Positions 43,881-53,013 of a stretch of 64,000 nucleotides of DNA are shown here, piece after piece. The notes under the pieces were generated by a model. It did no database searches and was not told where the DNA came from. It saw only the letters and a program-made list of their open reading frames with translations. The stretch covers positions 21,238,826-21,302,825 of the forward strand of contig OZ024866.1 in assembly GCA_964017155.1 (NCBI GenBank). The letters run 5' to 3'. The stretch comes from Oasisia sp. SBJ-2009 (Eukaryota > Annelida > Polychaeta > Sabellida > Siboglinidae). Each line of letters opens with the position of its first letter. Position 1 is the stretch's first letter. The position numbers and the translations under genes are program-made.

Positions 43881-44480
43881 TTGAGATGGACGGCGGGGGA
43901 AATGGAAGCGATGGCTGTGGCGGAGGACAGGCTGTTGGGTGCTCACCTCGCCGGTAGAGGTACCAATGTAAACATCAATTTACAGAAACAATTCCCAGAA
44001 CGCACCCTCGAAGCGATTAAAGGAATGCGAAGGCTTCCCAAGTACAAAGCGCTACTTGAACGATCGAGGGTGCGTGGAGTACCAACAGTCAATATTCCGC
44101 CCAGCACGGAAGAAGAGAGAGGGGCAAGTCCCCAGTTGGCACAAGTTGAGTGTCCCCAGCCGTCCCCTGGTTCGCCAGGTACACGTCACGAGAACGACGC
44201 GATACGGACCCCGGAAACTACCACTGGAAGGAGAAACGAACCACAAGGAGAAGACGACATTGTAAGGGATGTTTTAGACACCCCCGCCACGGCGAGTCCG
44301 TCATGTAATCTCTGGTCGGAGGACGCGAGTCTTCCCTCTGGGGACGATGGTGGAAGTTCGCCAAACCTTTTTGACTCGACTGAGTCTTTCCTAAACCATA
44401 GAGCAGATCTTAGGGAGGCAATTATGGTTAACCTAGACTGCTTCGCGGGGCTGGACGCCATGGAGATCGTCGGATTCTAA
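43881..44480 (+). pseudogene. copy D ORF: second Myb-like repeat and acidic linker
   Basis: MRWTAGEMEAMAVAEDRLLG to FPERTLEAIKGMRRLPKYKA is a Myb/SANT-like repeat resembling the R2 DNA-binding region. A Pro/Ser/Asp-rich linker of ~130 residues follows. The frame is closed by TAA at 44478-44480 within F*PDQLS, where copy B has FRPGQLS, so this is a point nonsense change; the same frame continues in the next part. Confidence 0.85.
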
Positions 44481-46490
44481 CCCGACCAGTTGAGTCCGAT
44501 GGATAAGACTAACATCGACCTAGAGTACTCCCAACGGATACAGCAAGAGCTGAGAACAGGCGGGCGACGAAAGGGGCCGCGCCGGAGGGCAAGACGCCGG
44601 GAAGCTATGTCTAGGGACAGTGAAGCCACTGGCCCGGCGGAAGCCATGGGGCGAAGGAAGCGGAGGAGAGCTCAGTATGCTAGGGTCCAGAAAGCATACC
44701 ATAGGAACCGTACGGAATGTGCCCGCAAAGTCTTGAGCGGTGAGTGGGAAGAAGGTGCGGCATCTACAATCCCTCTAGAAGACCAGGTGCGTTTCTGGAG
44801 TGAGGTGTTTGGAGCACCTTCCCGCGATGATGAGCGTACCACTGAGCCGATCGGCCGAGTGATGTGGGATCTTTTGACTCCGATACGGTTGGAGGAGATT
44901 CTGGTCACCCTGCGTAAGTCCAAGGATGGGGCGGCAGGGATCGATCGGATCTCCAGAGACGAAATGCGCAAGATGGACCCTAGAGCTCTTCAGGCGCACT
45001 TCAACCTGCAGTTGTACGCTGGTTACCAGCCGGCCGAGTTCCGGCATAGCCAAACCGTCCTGATTCCAAAGGTGGCGGTTCCCGTTGCCCCGGAGGAGTT
45101 CCGACCTATCGCGATCTCCTCCTTTGTATCCAGGGTTTTTCATCGTCTCCTGGCTGAACGTCTTTCAGCACTCCTGGAGTTTCAGTCCCGACAGAAAGCG
45201 TTTGTTAAGGGCGACGGCTTAGCCGACAACGTTTTTCTATTACGAACTCTTATCAGAGACAGATGCGAGGGTCTCAAACCCCTCTGCCTAGCTTTCCTCA
45301 ACGTGAGGAAAGCATTCGATACAGTGTCACACATAACGCTGCTTAAAGCGGCAGCGAGGATGGGTATTCCCTCCCCGTTTATCTCGTACCTCAGAAACCT
45401 CTACACGGATGCAACAACATCGCTACATGTAGAGGGCGAATATAGTGACCCCCTGCCTCAAAACAGGGGCGTCAAGCAGGGAGACCCACTATCTCCTTTG
45501 TTATTTAATTGTGTTATAGACTGGGCCCTCGATTCGCTCGACCCAGAGATCGGCCTGTCCATAGGACAGTCGCCCAGTAAGTTGAACCACCTGGCCTTCG
45601 CAGATGACGTCGTTCTCGTCGCGGAGTCCCAGGTGGGGCTTCAAGATTTGACGGTGCACTTCGAGAGAGCTCTCTCGAGGTGTGGCCTAACACTAAATGT
45701 AACGAAATCGAACACGCTCCGTATTGCCATTAATGGCAAGCGGAAGCAGTGGCTATGCGACCCGGTCCCCTTTGTGGGTGTAACAGGCGGTACTTTACCA
45801 GCCATTACAATTACTAATGCATACAAATATCTGGGGGTTGCGATAAGCGCCCGAGAGCGGGACTCAAAACCCGAGGAATTGCTGTCTTGTGGTCTGAACC
45901 AACTAAAGCGAGCCCCGCTCAAGCCACAGCAACGTATGTTTATGTTAATACACAATCTTCTACCGAAACTGTATCACCGATTGGTGTTATCCCGGATCCA
46001 TGGTGGCGTGCTAAGGCGCATGGACAAACTAATAAGAAACATTAAAGACTGGCTTAAATTACCACATGATTGCACTAACGCCTACATCTATTCTGATGTG
46101 AAGGAGGGAGGGCTTGGTGTCCCCTCTCTCCGTATCACTATTCCTTGCCTGAAATATAAACGTATGGAAAGACTTACCAAGTCAACCGACGTCTTCATTG
46201 CACGTATGACCCGATGCTCGGGCACTTTCCGCAAGGAACTTGCGCGTTGCCACGACCCACCGATTAAGGTGGGCCAAACCATTGTACATAACAGAGAGAC
46301 GGCTGCGGCCGCATGGTCAGAATCGCTGATTAAGTCAGCCGATGGATATGGATTGTCGGCGCATAAGAACGTGCCGCACATCCATGGTTGGGTCACCGAC
46401 GGCACCCATCTATTATCTGGGGCGAATTATATTCATGCCATCCAGATTAGAGGTGCCACGGTGGCCACAAGGTCGAGAGCAGCCAGAGTT
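44481..46490 (+). pseudogene. copy D ORF: reverse transcriptase and thumb
   Basis: An uninterrupted ~670-codon frame. After a basic Arg-rich stretch come WEEGAASTIPLEDQVRFWSE, SKDGAAGIDRISRDEMRKMD, AEFRHSQTVLIPKV, RPIAISSFVSRVFHRLLAER, RQKAFVKGDGLADN, motif A CLAFLNVRKAFDTVSH, NRGVKQGDPLSPLLFNCVID, the catalytic LAFADDVVLVAES and ITNAYKYLGVAISARE. In motif A the first catalytic Asp is Asn (FLNV; FLDV in copies A and B), which should abolish polymerase activity even without the frame lesions. A frameshift near 46490 ends this segment. Confidence 0.9.
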
Positions 46491-47038
46491 GGAGCTGGCA
46501 GTAGTCCGATGCGATTGTTGTGGGCGGACCGAGACTTTAGGGCATGTGCTCCAAGTCTGTCCACGAACGTGGGGACCTCGTATAAAGAGACACGATGCCC
46601 TCATGGAGAAGTACCTCCTGAAAATGGAGAACCGCGGATGGCACGTGGTGCGCAATCCGGTGATCCCGGTGAGGAACGGAACCCCCCAGATCCCGGATGG
46701 AGTGTTATACAAGGGTAGCACTTGTTGGGTCGTCGATGCGTCCGTTGTCGCCGATAACGCTGACCTCGACGACGCCCACGAAAGCAAGTGTACGAAGTAT
46801 AACACTCCCGCCGTTCGCGACTGGTGAGAGTCGCACTGGCCTTCCCCCGGGGGGCTCGTTGGTAAATTTATACGGGGCCCTCATCTTCAATTGGCGAGGG
46901 GCCATGTCCTCTCGGTCCGCCAAGATGTGCTCCCTTATGGGAATAAGTAAGAGTGACATGAAACTAATGTCAGTGTGTGTTGTTGAATGGGGGTCGCGGA
47001 TTTACCGCCACTTCCACAAAGGCACGGCTGTAGGATAA
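46412..47038 (+). pseudogene. copy D ORF: CCHC knuckle and restriction-like endonuclease
   Basis: After the frameshift: CDCCGRTETLGHVLQVC (C-x2-C-x7-H-x4-C), RIKRHDALMEKYL, then IPDGVLYKGSTCWVVDASVV and SKCTKYNTPAVRDW. PD-x12-D plus the downstream Lys is the R2-type endonuclease core that nicks the target for target-primed reverse transcription. A TGA at 46825-46827 replaces the Cys codon present in copies A and C. The frame then continues ALIFNWRGAMSSRSAKMCSL to SVCVVEWGSRIYRHFHKGTA and stop. Confidence 0.9.
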
Positions 47039-47439
47039 GTTTAGCTAGGCTTGTCTTAACATGTCTCTTTACGGCCCCTTACACCGGAGATCACCTTCTC
47101 GTCACTAATGTCCCTCTACATTATTAGAGGTAAAGCACATCCTCGCAGTATATTACTTTACTAATATGTTATAGTTCGGGGATGCCCATATTTAAGGGCA
47201 TGTTATATGTTCTCTAAACATCGTGCGGTATTATGCATGATTGCCTGTTAGTGTTGAAGTTTAGTTAATCTCTAATCTACAGGCATGAAATTGTATTGCA
47301 TGTATGTCTAGAATTATGTTGACTATGTTCATTTATATTTGGTTGTATTCACGTTCTGTTCTTGCATTTTGTACTTAGTTAATTAACCGCTTGAGTGATT
47401 AAAATGTTTTTTGTTTTTTTTTGACAGAGCCTGGATACA

Positions 47440-47752
47440 AGTACGGAAGTGTGGAGAGACACCCCTCCCGATTCTGCCGTGTAATCCCTGGTGGCAAGAC
47501 GTGAGTGGGGGGGCCTCCCTCTTTGACAAAGACGATTTTGACACAACGCCCAATGGTGAAGAAAGAGCAGATGTGGCGACTAGCTGGGCTAGTCTAACTG
47601 ATGGAAGAGAGCTACCTGAGTCAGCAGACTCCAGTGGTGTGGTGGATGATCTGACTGTCTTCTTAACTGCCAGTGATGACACAAGACCCATCACTGCGAC
47701 TAACTGGGCTAGCTCGACGGCTGGAGTGATATGCATGTCCTCAGACTAGCTT
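47440..47752 (+). mobile_element. R2-type linker fragment (copy E)
   Basis: Encodes KCGETPLPILPCNPWWQDVS, then DDFDTTPNGEERADVATSWA and SLTDGRELPESADSSGVVDD. It resembles the copy B linker (IPPCNPGRQDTSQTV; SWAS motif) and is nearly identical to 36225-36545. It lies immediately after the copy D 3' tail, so it is a separate truncated insertion. Open frame to 47749, with no catalytic domain. Confidence 0.5.
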
Positions 47753-48059
47753 AGGCGCCGCACAGGCACTACCCGCAGACTAACTGTGCCATGGCCTAGC
47801 GAGTGATTCAGTCGGTATGCATGAGCCGATCGCAGTGCGATTTAAAATAGCCGCAGCATAGTTGGTCTGCAAACCGCGATTCTGAGAGTCAATTGAGGAG
47901 TAGTCGAGGCTATTTGAGGAGCTAATTCTGCCGCATTGCACACGCGCACGGTGACGCACAGGGTCAAAGCGGGGTTCATCGTACGTCGTGGTCAGTGTTT
48001 GTTTACATTAAGCGTGGCGTGGAAGTCGGCGAAGGTGGGAAGCGCATGGAGACAAAAGT

Positions 48060-48300
48060 TCAGCGTAAGCCGACCTGTCGAGATGACGAAATAATATGTT
48101 TATTTGAAGGAATCGGCAACTAAAAAACTATTTTGATGAGCAAGTTATAAAATTCGGTAACAAACAAGAAAAGGGGAAGTTTGACGAGAGATCACCGCTA
48201 AAGTGAATTATTCACTCGGGGTGACGCTAAGAACGAAGGACGACCTAAACAAAAGTGGAAAGATTTTAAATCTGCGGTCTTAAAACACACTACGTGATCA
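48060..48300 (+). pseudogene. Myb/SANT-like DNA-binding protein, Harbinger accessory type, decayed
   Basis: Broken frames read DDEIICLFEGIGN, stop, KTILMSKL, stop, NSVTNKKRG, then after shifts EITAKVNYSLGVTLRTKDDL and QKWKDFKSAVLKH. Order and spacing match the trihelix-like Myb/SANT domain carried with PIF/Harbinger elements in animals (an acidic 'E-I-x-x-L' helix, 'K-x-x-x-x-N', 'K-W-x-D'). Two in-frame stops and at least two shifts make it non-functional. About 1 kb upstream of the DDE remnant on the same strand. Confidence 0.65.
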
Positions 48301-48356
48301 AGGAAAAGTGAGAGACAGACCATCAAACTGACCTCTGCTGTATGCTGATATCATCA

Positions 48357-48401
48357 TGGATACAACTGGTGAAGGAACCGATGTGACAACGGGAATTGAT
48401 G
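48357..48401 (+). CDS. possible short first exon (hypothetical)
   Basis: ATG at 48357 opens MDTTGEGTDVTTGID, followed by the donor GATG|GTGAGT. No domain. It could be an exon of the nearby Harbinger accessory gene or chance. Confidence 0.2.
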
Positions 48402-49301
48402 GTGAGTATTCATGTCTAGTCAAACGAATGATTACTGTTTGTGGTGTGTGTTGTATACGTTCAAGTGTTACCGTATTATGTACAATTTCTTATTTACTAG
48501 TGTCTTCTTTGGTAAAAAATAATAGAAAATTAAACAAATGAAATAAAATCCCAATCAGTGTTTTCTATTTAAATTTAATTATTTTATTTTGTGATGTGTG
48601 CTTGTGACACAGCCTATTACAACAAAACTAAATGGCACTAAAGCGAGGACTGACTGTTTTCAGACTTGTTGATAGCATAAATTATAACATAAAATAAATG
48701 TATATTAAAACATATACTAGTATATGTAATTATTGTTGGAGTACAGTTGTCACAGCTATCAGCTATACTTCTCATTCCGGTAAAAATGAACCAAATACAT
48801 TATTGACACATATGAAACTTTATTTTATATAGTTCAATATCCATTAGTAAATCAAACATATGCCTATATTCAAATTTTTATAATGGTATGATTAGGCCAA
48901 ATTAGGCCAAACATTCTGGGGCAACGTCAACTGCAGCTGGGTGACTCACAGCGCTGCAGTAGTGATTCATGATATATACTGGCGTAGACAATTATGAAGA
49001 AATCATGTTTTTAGAGACCATTTAAGCCCACTGGATACATACAACGACGTCGAATTATTTGCATGATTTTGTTTTAGAACAGTTGATTTATTCAGAATCA
49101 TCGACCAAAATTTGTGACAACTTGGAATTTGGGTATCGCCGAAAGGGATTCTTGTCGCCCGAACTTCAGTTGTTGACTGCGGTGTGATTTTTTGCTTCTG
49201 GGTCTTTCCTGATTTTCATTAGCGACACACTTCTACAAATCTACCGTTTGTAGAATAATCTACCATGTCACAGGCTTTATGTGCACGCGGTTGTATTTCT
49301 G
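48402..49301. other. interior of decayed Harbinger region
   Basis: AT-rich, with ATTAGGCCAA repeated at 48893 and 48904. No coding similarity recognised between the Myb/SANT-like and DDE relics. Confidence 0.4.
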
Positions 49302-49621
49302 AATGTCATTGGTTGCATTGGGATGCACGTAAAGTTACTAGCTCCAGTCATAAACGAACACGAGTATGTCAACCGTAGCGGCAGACATAGCATCAATATG
49401 CAACTGATTTGTGATGCCTAACAATGCTTACTAACTGTGTCATCAAATATCAGGGATCGGTGCGTGATGCATGCATTTTGAGGGAGGGTTCAGTTTGGAG
49501 AGCCTTCGAAGGGAATCCCCGCCCTATTGAAGGGTTTATCCTGGGAGACAGTGCGTATCCGTTATGTGAATGGTTGCTGACACCATTCATAAATCCCCAG
49601 ACACCACCAGAAGTTGTGTAA
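49302..49621 (+). pseudogene. PIF/Harbinger transposase, DDE catalytic part, decayed
   Basis: NVIGCIGMHVKLLAPVINEH then EYVNRSGRHSINMQLICDA, TAA, and in a shifted frame MLTNCVIKYQGSVRDACILR and PIEGFILGDSAYPLCEWLLT. This follows the DDE_4 domain of HARBI1-like proteins: 'G-C-I-D-G-T-H' (first Asp region eroded here), 'Y-x-N-R-K-G-x-H-S-x-N-x-Q', 'G-S-x-H-D' (here SVRD) and 'L-G-D-S-A-Y-P-L'. One stop and one shift; the end is cut before the third acidic residue. Confidence 0.85.
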
Positions 49622-50479
49622 AGCCTTCGTCAGCACGAGAGTGACAATAGAATGGTGTAACGGTGTCGTTGTGGAGTTGCGGTACAATCCAGAGAGATCG
49701 TGCAAGATCATTACAGCATACTTGGTGTTGCATAGCGTGGCTTTGGAGTTAAGAATATGAAAGAAAAAATAAAATCAATAAGAATTAGTGATATAACTCA
49801 TATCATATGCCAATTAATCGGCCAAGTTCTTTTTCAGCATTATAATTTGTAGCAATTTTCTTGTCTATGTTTGATAAGTTCGATTTCAATGGGCCTTGTA
49901 ACACCTCTTTTCTTTGGCTGTATGGCTCTATTAATGCCATAATCTCAGCATGCGTAAAGTTGTAATTTCAGTGCTTCCACCATGATAAGTACAATGCCAC
50001 TAAATCCGACATAACAGGTAAAAAGAATTACTTCTGTAAAACTTGGTTTATTATAAATGAGATATGACCAATTATCTAATAGACGAAGGAAATGAAGCCA
50101 TAGCAGTCGTGTGTGCGTGCGTGCATGTGTGCGTGCATGCGTGTGTTTGCATGCACGCGTGCGTGCGTGCGTGCGTGCGTTCGTGTGTTGCATGCAAGGT
50201 TTGTGCTGGTACACACAAAAACTCTGTGAGGGGAAACTATGACAACGTGTCAATACAGGGCAGGCGTGTACGTCCTTGAAGAAGGACGGGCCCACGTCAT
50301 CTGCAATGACACTTCAGATGAACACACTCCACACGAGCATGCATCAACATCTACAGCAGCGTCACCATCCAGCAGCACGACACAACAAGGACTTGGGCAA
50401 CTGAGGTACCTTGGTGGAAAATGTGTAGTCAAACATCAATATGTCACAGTGACCTGCCTCAGACGCCACATGCACGTTT
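49622..50479. other. unassigned, with a TGCG microsatellite
   Basis: 50108-50182 is a (TGCG)n/(TGCA)n simple repeat. A plus-strand frame (50239-50502) of 87 codons rich in Ser/Thr/His has no recognised domain but leads into the LINE ORF1-like sequence below. Confidence 0.45.
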
Positions 50480-50489
50480 ACAGCACTGC

Positions 50490-50690
50490 TTACAGACATT
50501 AAACGACTGTCATCACAGAAAAGGATGCAAGAATAGACAAACTGGAATCACCGATCAATGATCTTGAACAAAACTCAAAGAAGAAGAATATAATCATCAC
50601 AGGATTGAATCTGCACACATACGCAGCTACGCTGACGAATGACACGATTTCAAGACATTCCACGCAACGCTTAATTTTAATTTAAACGTC
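50490..50690 (+). pseudogene. LINE ORF1-like coiled-coil fragment
   Basis: Reads VITEKDARIDKLESPINDLE then QNSKKKNIIITGL. The heptad-like 'I..LE..I.DLEQ.S...NI-I-GL' is the hinge between the coiled coil and the RNA-binding part of LINE ORF1 proteins of the CR1/Jockey type. Short, without a clear start, and it stops near 50684. Confidence 0.55.
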
Positions 50691-50699
50691 ATTCTGAAG

Positions 50700-51544
50700 G
50701 TCGCAAAGTCAACTGGGATCATAATGTTGGTTTATATTTTCTTGATGAATTGAAATCTAGTTGAGTAGATCTTTACATAACATTAATGCTTTTGTGATTA
50801 TGACAAGAATTGGCTGAGATACAAGTTGTTATATTTATAATAGATGTATAGGATAATGCAAAAACATGAACATTACACTAGATATCTCGAAATTTGATTT
50901 TGAGATCATGGTTTTTTGCATATCCATTAATTTCAAGTTAGCTTGTTTTCAAAATTTTACAATACAGTATATGTGTGATTTTGAGGTCAAAGAATTTGCT
51001 AACATGTGGGAGAATTCTTCAAGAAGTGAGGTGACAACAGAACAGAACTCTGCAAAGCCATGATCGATAATGTCCCAATCCACACAAATGAATTCTTGCT
51101 ACGTTCATTGCTAGTAGGATAACAAAAAGGTATGTTGATTTGAATATGAACTTCACTTTGAAAGTCATAACATCAACTTCAGTCAACATATTGTTTTGCA
51201 TTATTTGACATATACTTGATCATATCTTCGCACAGAACCACATGTTATGATTTGTAGATGTATCGTCTGTCTTGTGATGGTCTAAACTTTCCATTTATAA
51301 ATTGAAGTAAAAGGTAAAACAGGTAAGGTAAGTTCCTATACAGTGCAGTATCCAGTCTTTAGGACTCATAGAAGCATTTTTTACTTTACTTGGATTCAAT
51401 GCAGATCTATTCAGTCAAACACCATCTCAACTTCTCTTGGTAGCATCCAGCCACGCCGCAATTACTGTGCAAAGGCTGATATCCACCACTCTCTATAGCC
51501 AGGTATTCATTCATACAGCTGATTAAACTGGAGCAACGTAGAGC
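50700..51544. other. AT-rich intergenic DNA
   Basis: No gene recognised. The right part (51300-51540) is more complex but unassigned. Confidence 0.35.
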
Positions 51545-51905
51545 GAAACAAACTTGCCCAAGATGTTCTCACTGCAGCACAGGATTCGTACCCAAGTTAT
51601 CTGTGTCGAGAGTCCAAAGCTCTACCCATGAGTGAAACAAACTAGCCCAATATGTTCTCACTGCAGCACAGGATTCGTACCCAAGTTATCTGACTTGAGA
51701 GTCCAAAGCTCTACCTATGAGTGAAACAAACTAGCCCAATATGTTCTCACTGGAACACAGGATTCGTACCCAAGTTATCCGAGTTGAGAGTCCAAAGCTC
51801 TACCCATGAGTGAAACAAACTAGCCCAATATGTTCTCACTGCAGCACAGGATTCGTACCCAAGTTATCTGACTTCAGAGTCCAAAGCTCTACCTATGAGT
51901 GAAAC
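51545..51905. repeat. 89-bp tandem repeat, four copies, interrupted
   Basis: Units start at 51545, 51634, 51723 and 51812 (89-bp period), with GTTCTCACTGCAGCACAGGA and GAGTCCAAAGCTCTACC inside each. A fifth copy lies at 52925-53013, on the far side of the LINE 51906-52924. The array was therefore split by the LINE insertion in the GTGAAAC/AAACAAAC segment. Confidence 0.9.
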
Positions 51906-52752
51906 TGGCTTCCTGTTAAGTGTCGCATCACATTCAAGACCCTACTTCTCACCTTTAAATGCATCCATGGTCTTGCACCTACATACTTATCAGCACTTCT
52001 CTCTCCCTATTGCCCGACACGCAGTCTGCGGTCTTCTGACCAGTTACTACTTAATCAGCCCACTTCCCGAACTAAACTTGGCGAACGATCCTTCTCTTGT
52101 GCAGCTCCAAGGGCATGGAACCAACTACCCATTGCTGTGCGACAATGTACGACTGTGAATCATTTCAAAGTAGCACTCAAGACGCATCTGTTTACAGCTT
52201 ACTATTTTGACAGTCTGTGATCACAGTTAATCAGTCAACGATTCATACATTTATTTTAATTAATCAATCAATCACTTTATTGTCCTTAAAAAGGATATGC
52301 ATTGTACAACTCATGATCTACCATATGTGGGATGGTCACAACAAAATGCAAGTGAATTCCAGATGTATCCACTATAAGAACAGTTCAACCGGTTGACAGC
52401 AATATGAATCATTTAGCATTCAACATTCTAATGGCCACAGGCACAAAACTCCTGCTATAGCGAGATGTTTTACATTTTATACAACGATATCTCCTTCGAG
52501 ACGGAAGTACATGGAAGAACATAGAGAGCGGGTGATCAGACTGGATTCATTTAATTAGCATATATTTATACTATTTTATTTTATTTACTATTTACAACAT
52601 ATTTATACTATTTTACTTATTTATTCATTTTTAATATAGTGTGTAGTTGTGTGCCAATTTAAGTCTGTATTTTAAAGCAACATATTTGTTTTATTAGTAT
52701 ATATATCCTCATTTTATCAAAGTAGTATTGTATTAACGTTTTAGTATTATTA

Positions 52753-52800
<48 letters not shown>

Positions 52801-52924
52801 TATTATTATGTTATTAGTATGTATTTTTAGTATCATTATTTTAGGAATAATCATTGCAAAGCGCCCCAGAACAATTGTTTGGATGGGGCGCTATATAAGA
52901 AATAAACTACTATTATTATTATTA
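51906..52924 (+). mobile_element. CR1/L2-group LINE, 3' end, inserted in the 89-bp array
   Basis: A 105-codon open tail reads WLPVKCRITFKTLLLTFKCI, HGLAPTYLSALLSPYCPTRS, LGERSFSCAAPRAWNQLPIA and VNHFKVALKTHLFTAYYFDS, ending with TGA at 52218-52220. This is the complete, undamaged C-terminus of a CR1/L2-type pol. The 3' UTR carries a nested minus-strand Rex fragment, a (TA)n tract (52757-52796) and the terminal GCGCCCC...GGGGCGCTATATAAGA hairpin, then AATAAA-type sequence and (ATT)n. 5'-truncated. Confidence 0.85.
52250..52560 (-). mobile_element. Rex/CR1-group LINE 3' end nested in the LINE 3' UTR
   Basis: The minus strand reads HPLSMFFHVLPSRRRYRCIK, KTSRYSRSFVPVAIRMLN, then 3' UTR ending in GGACAATAAAGTGATTGATT. 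It is the same 3' end type as 37667-38600 (GGACAATAAAG). It lies within the 3' UTR of 51906-52924, so it inserted later. Confidence 0.75.
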
Positions 52925-53013
52925 AACAAACTAGCCCAAGATGTTCTCACTGCAGCACAGAATTCGTACCCAAGTTATCTGTGTCGAGAGTCCAAAGCTC
53001 TACCCATGAGCCA
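52925..53013. repeat. fifth 89-bp unit, beyond the LINE
   Basis: AAACAAACTAGCCCAAGATG to ACCCATGAGC matches the units at 51545-51900. It begins right after the (ATT)n tail of the LINE. Confidence 0.9.

Larger units (their letters stand above)
43150..47405 (+). mobile_element. R2-type non-LTR retrotransposon copy D, near full length, inactive
   Basis: The 5' end GGGCTGGGATGGCAGAACTA is followed by a ~125-bp 5' UTR with a small CACTAGTCGTAAAAGACTAG hairpin. One interrupted ORF (43277-47038) carries a C2H2-type finger, two Myb-like repeats, an acidic linker, RT, a CCHC knuckle and a PD-D endonuclease. The ~370-bp 3' UTR ends with TTAATTAACCGCTTGAGTGA. Single-ORF order and RLE-type endonuclease place it in the R2 superclade. 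It is not next to rDNA in this window, so its target is not evident. The 3' tail is followed by (T)n and another linker fragment (47440). Confidence 0.9.

Noticed and set aside
43150..47405. A host reverse-transcriptase gene
   Set aside because: The multiple stops and shifts, UTRs shared with truncated copies and the endonuclease domain show it is a retrotransposon copy.
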